Assembly: GCA_028284905.1 (NCBI GenBank)
Contig: JANQQU010000082.1
Span: forward strand, 1 to 64,000
Reading direction: 5' to 3'
From: Calditrichia bacterium
GTDB lineage: Bacteria; Calditrichota; Calditrichia; RBG-13-44-9; J075
DNA length: 64,000 bases
The number at the start of each line of letters is the position of its first letter. Position 1 is the stretch's first letter. The notes beneath the pieces are model-generated. The model searched no databases and was not told where the DNA came from. It saw only the letters and a program-made list of their open reading frames with translations. A program made the position numbers and the translations under genes. Positions 8,244 to 17,621 of the stretch are shown here, in pieces.

Positions 8244-9620
8244 ATGACACGAACTACCCGCAAAAAAGATTTGCTGGAAGGTTCAATAGTTCGCCATGTT
8301 ATTCGCCTCGCAGCGCCAATGTTTATTGCATTCCTTTTTGTCACCAGTTATCACTTCATCGATCGTTATTTTGTTAGCCAACTGGGAGATGTTGCCACCG
8401 CTGCCATCGGGATGGCTTTTGTTATACAAATTATCATTATCGCCATTGGCGTTGGGGTTGGCAGTGGCGTTAATTCTTTCATCGCCCGGAACCTCGGCGC
8501 CAAGAATGAAGCTGCTGCGAAAAGCACAGCCATTCACTCTTTCTACCTCTCCCTTGTAATTGGCATTTTGCTCGCAGTCATCGGTTTGATCTTTCAAAAA
8601 CCGCTGTATCGCTTCCTCGGCGCAGAGGGCGAACTGCTCAACCTTGTCGTTGACTATCTGACGATCATTTTTTTCTTCACGCCGATATCGCTATTGTCAG
8701 TTGTCATGAACAATGTTTACCAGGGATGGGGCGATACCGTTTCTCCAATGAAATTTATGTTAACAGGTACGATACTCAACCTTTTACTGGATCCGTTATT
8801 GATTTTCGGGTACAGCATCGTTCCCGCCTATGGCATCGAAGGGGCGGCCTATGCCACCGGGATTGGCCGCACATTTTCCGTATTATATATTTTCTACAAA
8901 CTTTTCCTCCGCCATCAGCCGGTTAAGATCGATTTTTTCCAACGTTTTTCTATTGACAGGAAAATTATTCGTGGTATATTTCAAGTCGGCTTTCCGTCAA
9001 CACTCAGTCAAATACTTAACAGTATCGCCATGGGATATATATTCTGGGTGTTGAAGCCATTTGGCGATGCGGCGAAGTCTGCATATACCATCGTTTTTAC
9101 TTATGAAATGGTCGTATTTTTACCGACGATTGGTATTTCCCAGGCGGTAACGATTCTGACCGGACACAACTTTGGCGCTAAATTATATGATCGCGTCAAT
9201 AAGATATTCATTACCGGGGCATTAACAGCGCTTTCCGTCATGGCCGTGAGCGCAGCAATTATTTTGTTAATGCCGGGATTTTTCGCAGATATCTTTGCTC
9301 AGGATATCATAGTCAAGGATATGGGCGCCCATGCATTGAGCATTGTTATTATCGGTACCGCTTTTAACAGTGTATATATTTGCGGCGTCGCCAGTTTTCT
9401 CGGACTTGGTTTAGGAAATCATTACCTGCTTGCTAATATTCTGCGGCTTTACCTTTTGCAAATCCCGGTTGTTTATGTCGGTGCGATGTTCTTTGCGATT
9501 GATGGCGTTTGGTGGGGTATTACCCTCTCAGGCGTGCTCAGTTCAGTATTATTATTTGGCTGGCATCAATACATATATCGCTATCAGATTATAACGGGAA
9601 AAATACAGCCTTTAAAATAG
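8244..9620 (+). CDS. MATE-family multidrug/toxin efflux transporter
   Basis: An inner-membrane antiporter of the MATE family, 458 residues with twelve predicted helices. The N-terminal half shows IRLAAPMFIAFLF and the conserved MNNVYQGWGDTVSPM region with LLDPLLIFG; the C-terminal half repeats the fold (FPSTLSQILNSIAMG). MATE proteins export cationic drugs or metabolites using sodium or proton gradients. I prefer the ATG at 8244, which has GAGG five bases upstream, over an in-frame ATG at 8223. No regulator is adjacent. The upstream gap separates it from the divergent M24 gene. Confidence 0.9.
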   Translation: MTRTTRKKDLLEGSIVRHVIRLAAPMFIAFLFVTSYHFIDRYFVSQLGDVATAAIGMAFVIQIIIIAIGVGVGSGVNSFIARNLGAKNEAAAKSTAIHSFYLSLVIGILLAVIGLIFQKPLYRFLGAEGELLNLVVDYLTIIFFFTPISLLSVVMNNVYQGWGDTVSPMKFMLTGTILNLLLDPLLIFGYSIVPAYGIEGAAYATGIGRTFSVLYIFYKLFLRHQPVKIDFFQRFSIDRKIIRGIFQVGFPSTLSQILNSIAMGYIFWVLKPFGDAAKSAYTIVFTYEMVVFLPTIGISQAVTILTGHNFGAKLYDRVNKIFITGALTALSVMAVSAAIILLMPGFFADIFAQDIIVKDMGAHALSIVIIGTAFNSVYICGVASFLGLGLGNHYLLANILRLYLLQIPVVYVGAMFFAIDGVWWGITLSGVLSSVLLFGWHQYIYRYQIITGKIQPLK

Positions 9621-9736
9621 AATGCAATTTGTCATAGCATTTTAAAAATAGACGTGTATTTTATAGGTTGGCGTGCTACCCGGCAACGCGATGTCGAAAG
9701 AGAGAATTAGGTTAACGATTAAGGTTTTTTTGCGAT

Positions 9737-12631
9737 ATGAATACAACCTGGAGAAATAAACTGGAGCAGCTGGTGGGGCTTTTGGAAAAGATGCCTCAGC
9801 CAAAACAATTTGAATCCAAGGCAGGTGTCTACGAGCCCTACTTTATAATAGAGCTTCGGGCCAGCAACTGGGAAGTGATTCCTTATGCCACATATACCCG
9901 TCTGGACAATTCTCCCGGCCGGGAAGTCCGTTTATCTCTAAGCATTATCGATAGCAGTAAAGTGAATATCAGTCAGAGTGAACTGGATTCTCTGATCTAT
10001 CTTGATTCCGATACCGGCGTTGGTTCTTCCCGGGCAATTTTCAGTTATACTCAGCCGGTTGGCTTTATTCTCGACTGGCTAGCCAAAAGCCGCCTGAAAG
10101 TAAAAGAACAGTTTCAGCGCACACCGCAAAAAGTGAAGGTATGCCCCAATACCGCAACAATTATCCTCCGTCTGAAAAAAGGCAAAAGCGGCTTCTACCT
10201 GCAGCCCTCTCTGGTTTTTGATGATGAATCGATTCTCGAAATCAAAAAGCCGGCGACAGTCCTCTGTTCTAATCCGATCTATATGCTTTATGAGCGCAAA
10301 ATTTATAAAATCAATTCCGCCCTTCCGGCAGTATTTTGGAACAACTACTTCCGGATCCGGGAGAAGTTCGAAATTCCCCATGCGGAACTGGCAGAATTCA
10401 TCCGCATTTATCTACCCCATATTTTACCGGTACTCGACTGGGACAACCTCGGCGAGCATGTCGAGCAGAAATCGCCCGGCTTAACCGACAAGCGAATCTA
10501 TTTCTCTGAATGGAATAACCATCTGCAGATTGATGTGAAATTCATTTATGGGGAATATGAATTCCCCGCCTTTCCTCCTGGAAACCGCAGTCTGGCCAGC
10601 GAAGGCAAAGGACTGTTTGTGGTTAACCGCGATAGCGAAGCGGAAAAAAGCAGCCGTCAATTCCTGGAAGAAAACGGCCTGTTGTATCATTCCGGGCATT
10701 GGCATATCGATGCGAACCAAAATTACCTGGACTGGATGCGCACGGTAATTCCCAAACTGGAGCGAGCCGGATTCAATATTATTAACGAGGATAAGCTGCA
10801 GCGATATCGCGTGCATCGTCAAAAGCCGCGTTTGCAGATCAAAATCAATACCAGCACAATGGATTGGCTCAATCTGAAGTACAGCCTGGTGGTGGGCAGA
10901 GAGTCTGTGATGGTTCCCGATTTGATGAAGCAATTGCAGAATGGCAAAGACTACATTCGCCTCGCCGATGGTTCCAATATCTTTTTACCGGCGGAAGAGC
11001 GGGAAAAGATCAAGAAATTTTCCCAGTTTGTAGAAGTTAAAAACGGTCAGGGAGAAGCTCAGTTGCCGATGGCGGGAATCACCCTTCTGCAGAACCTGGA
11101 AGCGGTGACGGAGAATATTAGTCTGGATAAACACACTGCCGAGCTAGTGGAGAAATACAAAAAGTTTGATAGCATTCAATCCGTTGACACGCCTGTCGGT
11201 TTACATGGCGAATTGCGTGAATATCAGAAGTATGGTATGGAGTGGCTGCACTTCCTGAATGAATTTTATTTTGGGGGCATCCTCGCGGATGATATGGGTT
11301 TGGGAAAAACGGTGCAGGTCGTTTCCACCATTTTGAAGTTACGGGAATCCTACCGCCTGGACGGCCCGGTACTGATCGTCGTTCCCTTAACACTGATTTT
11401 TAACTGGCGGGAAGAATTTAACAAGTTTGCCCCAAATATCCGGGTGCTGCGCTATTATGGTAACCGCGCCGACCGCGTGAAGCAATTCAAACGATTCCCC
11501 GAGTATGATATCGTCCTCTGCAGCTACGGGGTTATTTTGCAGGATCAAAAAGCGCTGAGTGAAGTCAACTTCAGCTACATTATTCTGGATGAATCTCAGA
11601 AGATTAAAAATCCGCAGACGAAAACCTATAAAGCGATTAACAAGCTGAATGCCCGGCACAAATTAGCCTTAACCGGTACGCCGGTGGAAAATTCCCTGGT
11701 AGACCTTTGGGCGCAGATCAATTTTGTTAATCCCGGATTGCTTGGCACGCTCAAGCAGTTCCAGAAGCAATACATCGACATTCCGCAGGATGAACGGGAA
11801 GAGCAGATTGAGCATTTGAAAAAGATTGTGTTCCCCTTCATTCTCCGGCGCACCAAGGAAGAAGTAGAAACCCAGCTGCCGCCGCTGACGGAAATCGTTC
11901 AATACATCGAAATGACTGATGAGCAACGGCAGGCCTACGAACGCTGGTTGCAGCATTATCGGGATGAAATCTTTAACCAAATCAACAGTGAAGGCATTAA
12001 TAAGGCCCGCCTGAAAATCGTCGAGGCGCTGACCTATTTACGGCAAATTGCCTGTCACCCGGCGATTCTCGATGAATCGATGGATTTGAGCGATTCCGGT
12101 AAAATCCAGTTACTGGAAGATATGCTCGATGACCTGATGCGGAAGGGTCATAAGATCCTCATCTTCTCCCAGTTTGTCCGTTTTCTCGGTATTGTTCGTA
12201 AGGTTTTTGAGAAGCGGCAGTGGACGTACGAGTATCTTGACGGTAAAGTACGCAACCGGGCGGAACGCATTCACAACTTCCAGGATAATCCGGATGTTAA
12301 GGCTTTCCTGATCTCCTTGAAAGCCGGCGGTTTGGGATTGAACCTTACCGCTGCGGATTATGTTATTCACCTCGATCCCTGGTGGAACCCGGCGGTAGAG
12401 CAGCAAGCGACTGATCGTGCACATCGTATCGGGCAGGATAAGCGCGTGTTTGTTTACAAATACATCGTACGCGATACCGTTGAAGAAAAAATTCTTAAGC
12501 TGCAGCAGCGGAAACGCGAACTTTCCGAGGAGTTGATCACGTCCGACACTGGTTTTGTAAAAGAGCTTTCCCGGGAAGATCTCGAAGTGCTCTTTGCAGC
12601 GAATAGCAATGGTAAGAAGAAGGAAAAGTGA
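9737..12631 (+). CDS. SNF2-family ATP-dependent helicase/translocase
   Basis: A 964-residue Swi2/Snf2 ATPase. The C-terminal half holds both RecA-like lobes: motif I DDMGLGKTVQ (near 517-527), motif II as LDESQKIKN (near 615; DESQ rather than DEAH), motif III LTGTPVENS, and the second-lobe motifs GLNLTAADYVIHLDPWWNP and ATDRAHRIGQ. The first 480 residues are poorly conserved and carry no CxC zinc-binding SWIM motif, unlike many bacterial SNF2 proteins. Bacterial members, such as RapA, remodel stalled RNA polymerase or nucleoprotein. It stands alone between a MATE gene and an unknown membrane protein and is not next to restriction or phage-defence genes. Confidence 0.92.
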   Translation: MNTTWRNKLEQLVGLLEKMPQPKQFESKAGVYEPYFIIELRASNWEVIPYATYTRLDNSPGREVRLSLSIIDSSKVNISQSELDSLIYLDSDTGVGSSRAIFSYTQPVGFILDWLAKSRLKVKEQFQRTPQKVKVCPNTATIILRLKKGKSGFYLQPSLVFDDESILEIKKPATVLCSNPIYMLYERKIYKINSALPAVFWNNYFRIREKFEIPHAELAEFIRIYLPHILPVLDWDNLGEHVEQKSPGLTDKRIYFSEWNNHLQIDVKFIYGEYEFPAFPPGNRSLASEGKGLFVVNRDSEAEKSSRQFLEENGLLYHSGHWHIDANQNYLDWMRTVIPKLERAGFNIINEDKLQRYRVHRQKPRLQIKINTSTMDWLNLKYSLVVGRESVMVPDLMKQLQNGKDYIRLADGSNIFLPAEEREKIKKFSQFVEVKNGQGEAQLPMAGITLLQNLEAVTENISLDKHTAELVEKYKKFDSIQSVDTPVGLHGELREYQKYGMEWLHFLNEFYFGGILADDMGLGKTVQVVSTILKLRESYRLDGPVLIVVPLTLIFNWREEFNKFAPNIRVLRYYGNRADRVKQFKRFPEYDIVLCSYGVILQDQKALSEVNFSYIILDESQKIKNPQTKTYKAINKLNARHKLALTGTPVENSLVDLWAQINFVNPGLLGTLKQFQKQYIDIPQDEREEQIEHLKKIVFPFILRRTKEEVETQLPPLTEIVQYIEMTDEQRQAYERWLQHYRDEIFNQINSEGINKARLKIVEALTYLRQIACHPAILDESMDLSDSGKIQLLEDMLDDLMRKGHKILIFSQFVRFLGIVRKVFEKRQWTYEYLDGKVRNRAERIHNFQDNPDVKAFLISLKAGGLGLNLTAADYVIHLDPWWNPAVEQQATDRAHRIGQDKRVFVYKYIVRDTVEEKILKLQQRKRELSEELITSDTGFVKELSREDLEVLFAANSNGKKKEK

Positions 12632-12692
12632 TAGTAGCACCTGGCAGTAGCAGGCACACGGTAAATAATACTTCACTGCCACTGCCACTGCC
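12632..12692. repeat. Short CACTGC-type inverted repeat
   Basis: Directly after the SNF2 stop, TAGCACCTGGCAGTAGCAGG (left) and CACTGCCACTGCCACTGCC (right, period six) are partly complementary around a short AT-rich spacer. It resembles the other short-unit inverted repeats in this window but is smaller and less regular. Confidence 0.5.
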
Positions 12693-12851
12693 AAACAACT
12701 AATATTAACCGGTACTAAACAAGTATTTGTAGATTCCCGCCCTTTTCATTTTTTCCCCTGACATTTTGACGATATTCTGCTTATTTTATTGCAGTTACTA
12801 GATATGCCACCGCACCGGATGCCGGTATTTTCGAAAAAAGGAGTGAACAAT

Positions 12852-13883
12852 ATGGCGGATAAATCTTCCGGTAAAAAATCGTCATTTATGGGTACATTAT
12901 TTCGGGCGGCGATTATTCTGGGAATTTTAATGGTCGCAATTATTAAACTACCGGAAATTCTCACCTATTTGCAAACACCCCGTAAAGAACCGCCCCCCCG
13001 CCGGGAAACAGTACCGGTGCCGGAGCCCATCGACTGGGCCAGTGTCGACGCAGCTGTAGCAGAAGTGCTGAAAACCGCCCGCCGACAAGCGGAAAGAAGT
13101 GCGGAATCCCGCCTGACAGAGTGGACCGACACTATGCTCGAACGGGTGGACAACGACTTTCTCTTTTGGTATTTTGACTATTGGAATCAACAAGTGCTTG
13201 GCTTGAAAAGTTTATGGTACTGGTCACTCAACAAACTGATCGACGATCAACCAACCGCCGCAGAGCAGATTACCGAAGATGTTCAGCTGGAATTTGCCAA
13301 TCGGGTTATCCGTCCGCAAATCGCCCAATTGGAACTGGAGAACATCACCCGGGATATCATGGAACGCTACGTCTATGAAATTCGCAACGGCCTGAACCGG
13401 ATTCCGGATGAATATCGCATACCCCGCGGTGAGTGGGAACGCTACCTGGCAGACATTGCCGTAGTAACCACCCAGGTAGAAGGCAATCGGCGTATCGATC
13501 TTTCCCTGAAGGCCTTGATTATTGGCGGCGCCAGCGGCGTTGTAATGTTTTCCGGCCCGCTCCGGGCAGCGACTTCCCGCTTTGGCTCTCGCCTCGCCCC
13601 AAAGTTTGCCGGCAAAACTGCGGCAAAAATGGCCACGATTACCGGCAAAAAAGTGGCTCGCAAAACCGGTGGCCGCTTCCTCGGTCCGATTATCGCTATC
13701 GGTATTATGATTTGGGATTACTGGGATCATGAGCAAACTAAGGAAGCAAACAAACCGCTGCTCCGGGAAGCCATCAATGATTATTTTCAGGAGATGCGCG
13801 GTATGCTGATGTATGACAGTGAGGCTGGTATCATGTCCGTCATTCACGATATTGAGCTGACTATGATTGAAAGTATTGAATAA
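12852..13883 (+). CDS. Unknown membrane protein with central glycine-rich helices
   Basis: I do not recognise this 343-residue protein. The start at 12852 has AAGGAG nine bases upstream; the earlier in-frame ATG lacks a site and would add unrelated residues. It has one N-terminal helix (about 15-35, FRAAIILGILMVAIIKL), a proline-rich linker, and a long charged helical region (about 60-215) with many Trp and Tyr. A small-residue-rich hydrophobic stretch follows (ALIIGGASGVVMFSGPLRAA, and later GPIIAIGIMIWDYW), flanked by lysine- and arginine-rich AKFAGKTAAK-like repeats. The C-terminal 60 residues are acidic. It precedes a GNAT gene by 11 bases, so the two may be co-transcribed. Pore-forming or membrane-scaffold roles are possible but unsupported. 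Confidence 0.6.
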   Translation: MADKSSGKKSSFMGTLFRAAIILGILMVAIIKLPEILTYLQTPRKEPPPRRETVPVPEPIDWASVDAAVAEVLKTARRQAERSAESRLTEWTDTMLERVDNDFLFWYFDYWNQQVLGLKSLWYWSLNKLIDDQPTAAEQITEDVQLEFANRVIRPQIAQLELENITRDIMERYVYEIRNGLNRIPDEYRIPRGEWERYLADIAVVTTQVEGNRRIDLSLKALIIGGASGVVMFSGPLRAATSRFGSRLAPKFAGKTAAKMATITGKKVARKTGGRFLGPIIAIGIMIWDYWDHEQTKEANKPLLREAINDYFQEMRGMLMYDSEAGIMSVIHDIELTMIESIE

Positions 13884-13894
13884 GGAATGGAGTA

Positions 13895-14449
13895 ATGCTG
13901 GAAAGATCGCCGGTTACTTTACAAACATCCCGCCTGCGACTGCGCCCGTTGCAAATAAATGACGCTGCGGAAATTAGCCGCTTGGCCGGGCAGCGGGAGA
14001 TTGCCGATACCACGATTTCGATACCACATCCTTATCCAATCTATTGGGTAGAAGAGTGGATTCGCAGCGTTTCTGCCGACATTGATGCGCAGTTGGCCAC
14101 GCATTGGGCGATCGACTTCGCCAGCACTGGAGAACTAACCGGCGCCATCGGTTTACGGGATATCGACGTAGAACATTCGCTGGCCGAGATTACTTTCTGG
14201 ATTGCAGTGAACTGGTGGGGAAAAGGGATCGGTACGGAAGCCACCTATGAAGTGCTGAAGTATGCTTTCGAAGAGCTGCAGCTGAATCGTATCTATGCCT
14301 ATCATATGGTGCGGAACCCTGCCTCGGGCCGCTTGCTGGAAAAATGCGGCTTTCGCCAGGAAGGGATTCTTCGCCAGCGCGTTCAAAAGTGGGGTGTTTA
14401 TGAAGATGTGGTGATCCGGGCAATATTGCAGAAAGACTGGCAGGCGTAA
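13895..14449 (+). CDS. RimJ/RimL-type GNAT acetyltransferase
   Basis: A 184-residue GNAT enzyme. TSRLRLRPLQINDAAEI at the N-terminus, ITFWIAVNWWGKGIGTEA (acetyl-CoA pyrophosphate-binding loop) and NPASGRLLEKCGFRQEGILR at the C-terminus are the standard signatures of the RimJ/RimL branch, which acetylates protein N-termini or small molecules from acetyl-CoA. The gene starts 11 bases after the unknown membrane protein, with GGAG seven bases before the ATG, so translation coupling is likely. Its substrate cannot be assigned from sequence; antibiotic modification is a less likely alternative. Confidence 0.88.
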   Translation: MLERSPVTLQTSRLRLRPLQINDAAEISRLAGQREIADTTISIPHPYPIYWVEEWIRSVSADIDAQLATHWAIDFASTGELTGAIGLRDIDVEHSLAEITFWIAVNWWGKGIGTEATYEVLKYAFEELQLNRIYAYHMVRNPASGRLLEKCGFRQEGILRQRVQKWGVYEDVVIRAILQKDWQA

Positions 14450-14545
14450 AGTCAGCAGGCTGCTATCAGAAAATAACAGCCTGGTATATTCAAAATTGCG
14501 AAAGCTTAATTCTTAAAAACGACTTAATGTCTTATTTCATCATAC

Positions 14546-14662
14546 TTAAATCAGTAAAAAGATTACCCAGACCAGAAATGCGATAACACCGCCGACGACG
14601 TGCGCTATCAAAATTTCCGGCAGATAGGATTTTTCCATATTCCTAGGCAAAATAACCTCCAT
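14546..14662 (-). CDS. Possible 38-residue single-span membrane protein
   Basis: This short reading frame encodes MEVILPRN, a short polar stretch and then a hydrophobic helix (VVGGVIAFLVWVIFLLI) running to the stop. The helix is long enough to span the inner membrane, with the charged residues at the N-terminus. No good Shine-Dalgarno precedes the first ATG, and a second in-frame ATG lies eight codons on. It stands alone in an 840-base gap, convergent with the GNAT gene. The membrane-like composition argues for a real gene, the weak start against it. Confidence 0.35.
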   Translation of the reverse strand: MEVILPRNMEKSYLPEILIAHVVGGVIAFLVWVIFLLI

Positions 14663-14975
14663 GTTTCTTGTCTGGCGTTTTCCATTCGCTCCGGCCATAA
14701 TAAAACAATTGCCCAAAAACTGTTCGTCAGATAAATCAAATTTTATCAGAAACGATTCATAAAAAGTTTAAATCTCCTGAAACCCCTTTTTAGAACAGCG
14801 CCTGCAAAAGGCATTTTTATCTATAAATTTCTTCATCAATATTATAATCGTCAGCATTTACAGAATCCTGAATTGTGAAGTCTTTGGATAGCATTTTGTT
14901 TTCCAGATAGAGAATGTTAAACTAAATGTATCGCACTGAAAATGTATTTACTGGCAATATTTAAGATGAAAAAAT

Positions 14976-15184
14976 CTGCAACCCCTTCAGGGTAAAGTTT
15001 ATTTGGGGGTTTTAACCCTGGGCTGAAAAAACTATCAGCCCAGGGTTAAAACCTGTAACCGGCTCTCCCTTCGGGGCTTTGCGGTAATAATACGCCAAAG
15101 GCGTTACAGACCTCAACCGTGGGGCGTTGTTTTTTCGCGCCCCACGGTTAGAGATAATTTTTACAAACCCTGAAGGGGTTACAG
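14976..15184. mobile_element. 209-bp hairpin-rich element with terminal inverted repeats (REP/MITE-like)
   Basis: The ends are 18-base inverted repeats differing at one base: CTGCAACCCCTTCAGGGT at 14976-14993 and its complement at 15167-15184. Inside are a perfect 19-bp hairpin (15008-15026 with 15035-15053, eight-base loop), a 12-bp hairpin (15115-15126 with 15138-15149) and a short CGCC/GGCG hairpin between them. There is no open frame. Nested hairpins within terminal repeats fit a small non-autonomous element moved in trans, for example by a REP-associated tyrosine transposase, but no transposase is in the window. It lies 104 bases before the GrpE-like gene and could also act on its expression. 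Confidence 0.7.
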
Positions 15185-15288
15185 AAGCAGTGCTACAAAT
15201 AATACTGAATCACAAAATATGTTATAGAACCAAACTTTTTAGCTTCGTCTCCTAATAAATAATTCCGTTAATCTCGACAAGAAGATCT

Positions 15289-15804
15289 ATGCTGAAATTA
15301 CTACGCAATCTATTTGGCAACTCCTCAGCGCCAGCCGCGCCGGAAAGCAATCTTGCAGATAGTGAAAAGCAGTCCTTGCGCCTCACCCTGGCAGAGCAGG
15401 AAACACTGATCCGGGAATTAAAGGCACAACTTGCGGCTGCCGAAAAACTCGAGCAGGATGCAGCAAATGCGGCAACATCCCGATACCAGTCCCAATTATT
15501 AAAAGAAGCTGCCGGGCCGGTCAGCCAGTTAATGACCCAGAGCCATCTTCTTGATGCCGGCAAGACAGTAGCTGCAAAGGATATTTTCGCTGTTGCCAAT
15601 CGGCTGGTCGCAATTTTCCGCAGCGCAGGTTTACAGGTCGATCAATCCGTCGGTACGGAAACGGTTTACAATCCAGAACATCATACGCCGTTGAGCAGCC
15701 AGGTATCGATTGCCCCCGGAGATGCTGTTATCATTCGTTTTCCGGCTGTTTTTCAGGATGAAATAATTATTCGCAAAGCCTTAGTCCAGCCAAAGGAACA
15801 ATAA
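15289..15804 (+). CDS. GrpE-like nucleotide-exchange cochaperone, atypical
   Basis: A 171-residue protein with a coiled-coil segment (about 22-65, KQSLRLTLAEQETLIRELKA), a short helical region and a beta C-terminus. The tail YNPEHHTPLSSQ, GDAVIIRFP and DEIIIRKALVQP matches the beta-wing layout of GrpE (where P-x-H, G-D-x-V and R-x-A-L-V are conserved), the domain that opens the Hsp70 nucleotide cleft. The coiled coil is shorter than in standard GrpE. The gene ends two bases before the Hsp70-like gene, so the pair is almost certainly one operon. The GrpE call rests on pattern resemblance plus this neighbour. Confidence 0.62.
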   Translation: MLKLLRNLFGNSSAPAAPESNLADSEKQSLRLTLAEQETLIRELKAQLAAAEKLEQDAANAATSRYQSQLLKEAAGPVSQLMTQSHLLDAGKTVAAKDIFAVANRLVAIFRSAGLQVDQSVGTETVYNPEHHTPLSSQVSIAPGDAVIIRFPAVFQDEIIIRKALVQPKEQ

Positions 15805-15806
15805 TA

Positions 15807-17399
15807 ATGGCCGGACGCATTGCCATCGATTTTGGCACATCAAACACGGTTGTAGCGGTTTGGGATGCCGCCGCAGAACAAGGAAAAACATTCTTCCTCT
15901 CCGAATATGGGCGGGAATTAACGCTGCCGGCATCTGAACTTGCGATCATCCCTTCCCTGATACATTATGCCCCAAACGATCAGCAATGGATAGGGCAGCA
16001 GGTTATCCAGCAACAACGCTATCACGCTAAGACCACTTTCCGGGCGATGAAACGCCATATTGGTAATCGCAGTCCGGTTCGGATCAATTGTCATGGCCAA
16101 TCGATCTCTCACTTTGATGCCGGCAGCACTTTCCTCAGCAACGTTTTGCTGGCGACCGCGAACCAATTGAATCTTCAGGATGAAGAAGTTGTTTTTACCG
16201 TACCGGTAGAAGCGTTTGAACATTTTGAGAGTTGGCTGAGCGGCGTTGCTGATAGTTCCGGCATGCCCCGGATGCGACTGATCGACGAGCCATCTGCAGC
16301 CGCGCTGGGATACGGCACCCACATCCAGCCCGGCGACGTTTACCTGATATTCGATTTTGGTGGTGGCACTCTGGACATTGCCGTTGTCCTTATCGAAGAG
16401 AAGGAATCTGCCCAGGCGGGGCGGCGCTGCCGGGTATTGGGAAAAGCCGGTCTGGATCTTGGTGGCATTACTCTCGATCAATGGTTATTTCAAGCCGTAT
16501 TAAAACAAAACAATTACAGCATTGACGATCCGGCAATTCATAATATCAGTAATCTCTTACTGGTGGAATGCGAAGCATTGAAGGAGCGTTTGTCATTTCA
16601 GGAGGCGGCCGGATTAAGTGCTGTCGATCCTGATAGCGGGCGGGCGATTACTGCGGAATTTAAAAGGGACGACTTCGAAGACATCCTTGAAGATAACAAC
16701 GCATTTTCCATGATCGATCAGACCATTCGCCGGGCGATCAATGCTGCCCGGGAACGCGGCTATGACGAGGAAAGTATCCAGACGGTGCTAATGGTTGGGG
16801 GCAGCAGCTATATTCCCAGCATTCAAAAAATGCTTCGGCGAATCTTCGGAAAAGAGCGGGTATTGCTCAATCGCCCGTTGGATGCAGTCGCCTGCGGGGC
16901 CGCTGCTTTTGCCGCCGGGGTGGATTTTTACGATCATATTCAACACACTTACGCGATTCGCTATATCAACAGCAATACCCATCAGTACGATTATAAGGTA
17001 CTGGTTCCCCGGGGCACCCCATATCCCTCTGAACAGCCGGTTAGCCGTTTCAATATTAAAGCCGCATACGATCAGCAAGGTCAGCTGGGACTGGCGATTT
17101 TCGAGATCGCAGACAAGCCTGCCCAGCAAAGCAGCAACAGCCTGGAACTGGTATTCGATCCCGGCGGTGCCGCCCGCCTCATGCCGGTTAGCGCTGATCA
17201 AAAAGAAAAACGGCAATATTTTTGGATGAACGAAAAGAATCCGACCTTCCTAAACGCAAATCCCCCGGCGAAAGCGGGGGAAGAAAGATTTGAGGTTACT
17301 TTTCAAATCGATCGGAATAAACGGTTAACCATTTCTGTTAAGGATTTGCTAAGTGGCGAGTGGACGCATCGGGAATACCCGGTAGTTAAGCTGACCTGA
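15807..17399 (+). CDS. Atypical short Hsp70-family ATPase
   Basis: A 530-residue DnaK relative. The actin-like ATPase is complete: phosphate-1 loop IAIDFGTSNTVVAVWD (5-20), DEPSAAALGYG, phosphate-2 loop FDFGGGTLDIAVV and adenosine motif VLMVGGSSYIPSIQKML. The C-terminal 130 residues form a beta-rich stretch but are too short for a full DnaK substrate domain with its lid (DnaK is about 640 residues), and no EEVD- or DnaK-like tail is present. With the GrpE-like gene two bases upstream and no DnaJ gene nearby, this looks like a dedicated chaperone pair, not the housekeeping system. Substrate and partner J-protein are unknown. Confidence 0.88.
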   Translation: MAGRIAIDFGTSNTVVAVWDAAAEQGKTFFLSEYGRELTLPASELAIIPSLIHYAPNDQQWIGQQVIQQQRYHAKTTFRAMKRHIGNRSPVRINCHGQSISHFDAGSTFLSNVLLATANQLNLQDEEVVFTVPVEAFEHFESWLSGVADSSGMPRMRLIDEPSAAALGYGTHIQPGDVYLIFDFGGGTLDIAVVLIEEKESAQAGRRCRVLGKAGLDLGGITLDQWLFQAVLKQNNYSIDDPAIHNISNLLLVECEALKERLSFQEAAGLSAVDPDSGRAITAEFKRDDFEDILEDNNAFSMIDQTIRRAINAARERGYDEESIQTVLMVGGSSYIPSIQKMLRRIFGKERVLLNRPLDAVACGAAAFAAGVDFYDHIQHTYAIRYINSNTHQYDYKVLVPRGTPYPSEQPVSRFNIKAAYDQQGQLGLAIFEIADKPAQQSSNSLELVFDPGGAARLMPVSADQKEKRQYFWMNEKNPTFLNANPPAKAGEERFEVTFQIDRNKRLTISVKDLLSGEWTHREYPVVKLT

Positions 17400-17411
17400 G
17401 GAAAATTAAAG

Positions 17412-17535
17412 CGGCGAAACCGTCGTCCGTTTAGAAGCCACCACACCTCCTAAGGATTTTGGTTTCGCCGAAAATTGATGGTAATCAACGGTTGTGGCGG
17501 AAAAAAACTTCGAATATTAGAGATACGATTCCGCC
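17412..17535. repeat. 3'-flank repeat, copy 1 (CGGCGAAACC hairpin, GAAGCCACCACACCTC)
   Basis: CGGCGAAACC at 17412-17421 is inverted as GGTTTCGCCG at 17461-17470, enclosing GAAGCCACCACACCTC. A second small inverted pair (GGCGGA near 17496, TCCGCC ending at 17535) follows. The whole block recurs at 19335-19462 behind the paralogous OmpA gene, so it was duplicated with the gene. It lies between the convergent Hsp70-like and OmpA genes and may help end transcription. Confidence 0.75.
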
Positions 17536-17621
17536 TTGAGTATTGTAATACCATCTCCTCGGCAAATGCCCCCATAAATATTACTATTCACAGAGGCTTA
17601 GAAAATATCCAAAAATCTTAT

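Noticed and set aside
9737-12631. SNF2 helicase as a DISARM/phage-defence component
   Set aside because: No methylase, DUF1998 or nuclease partner is adjacent, and the MATE and unknown membrane genes are not defence genes.
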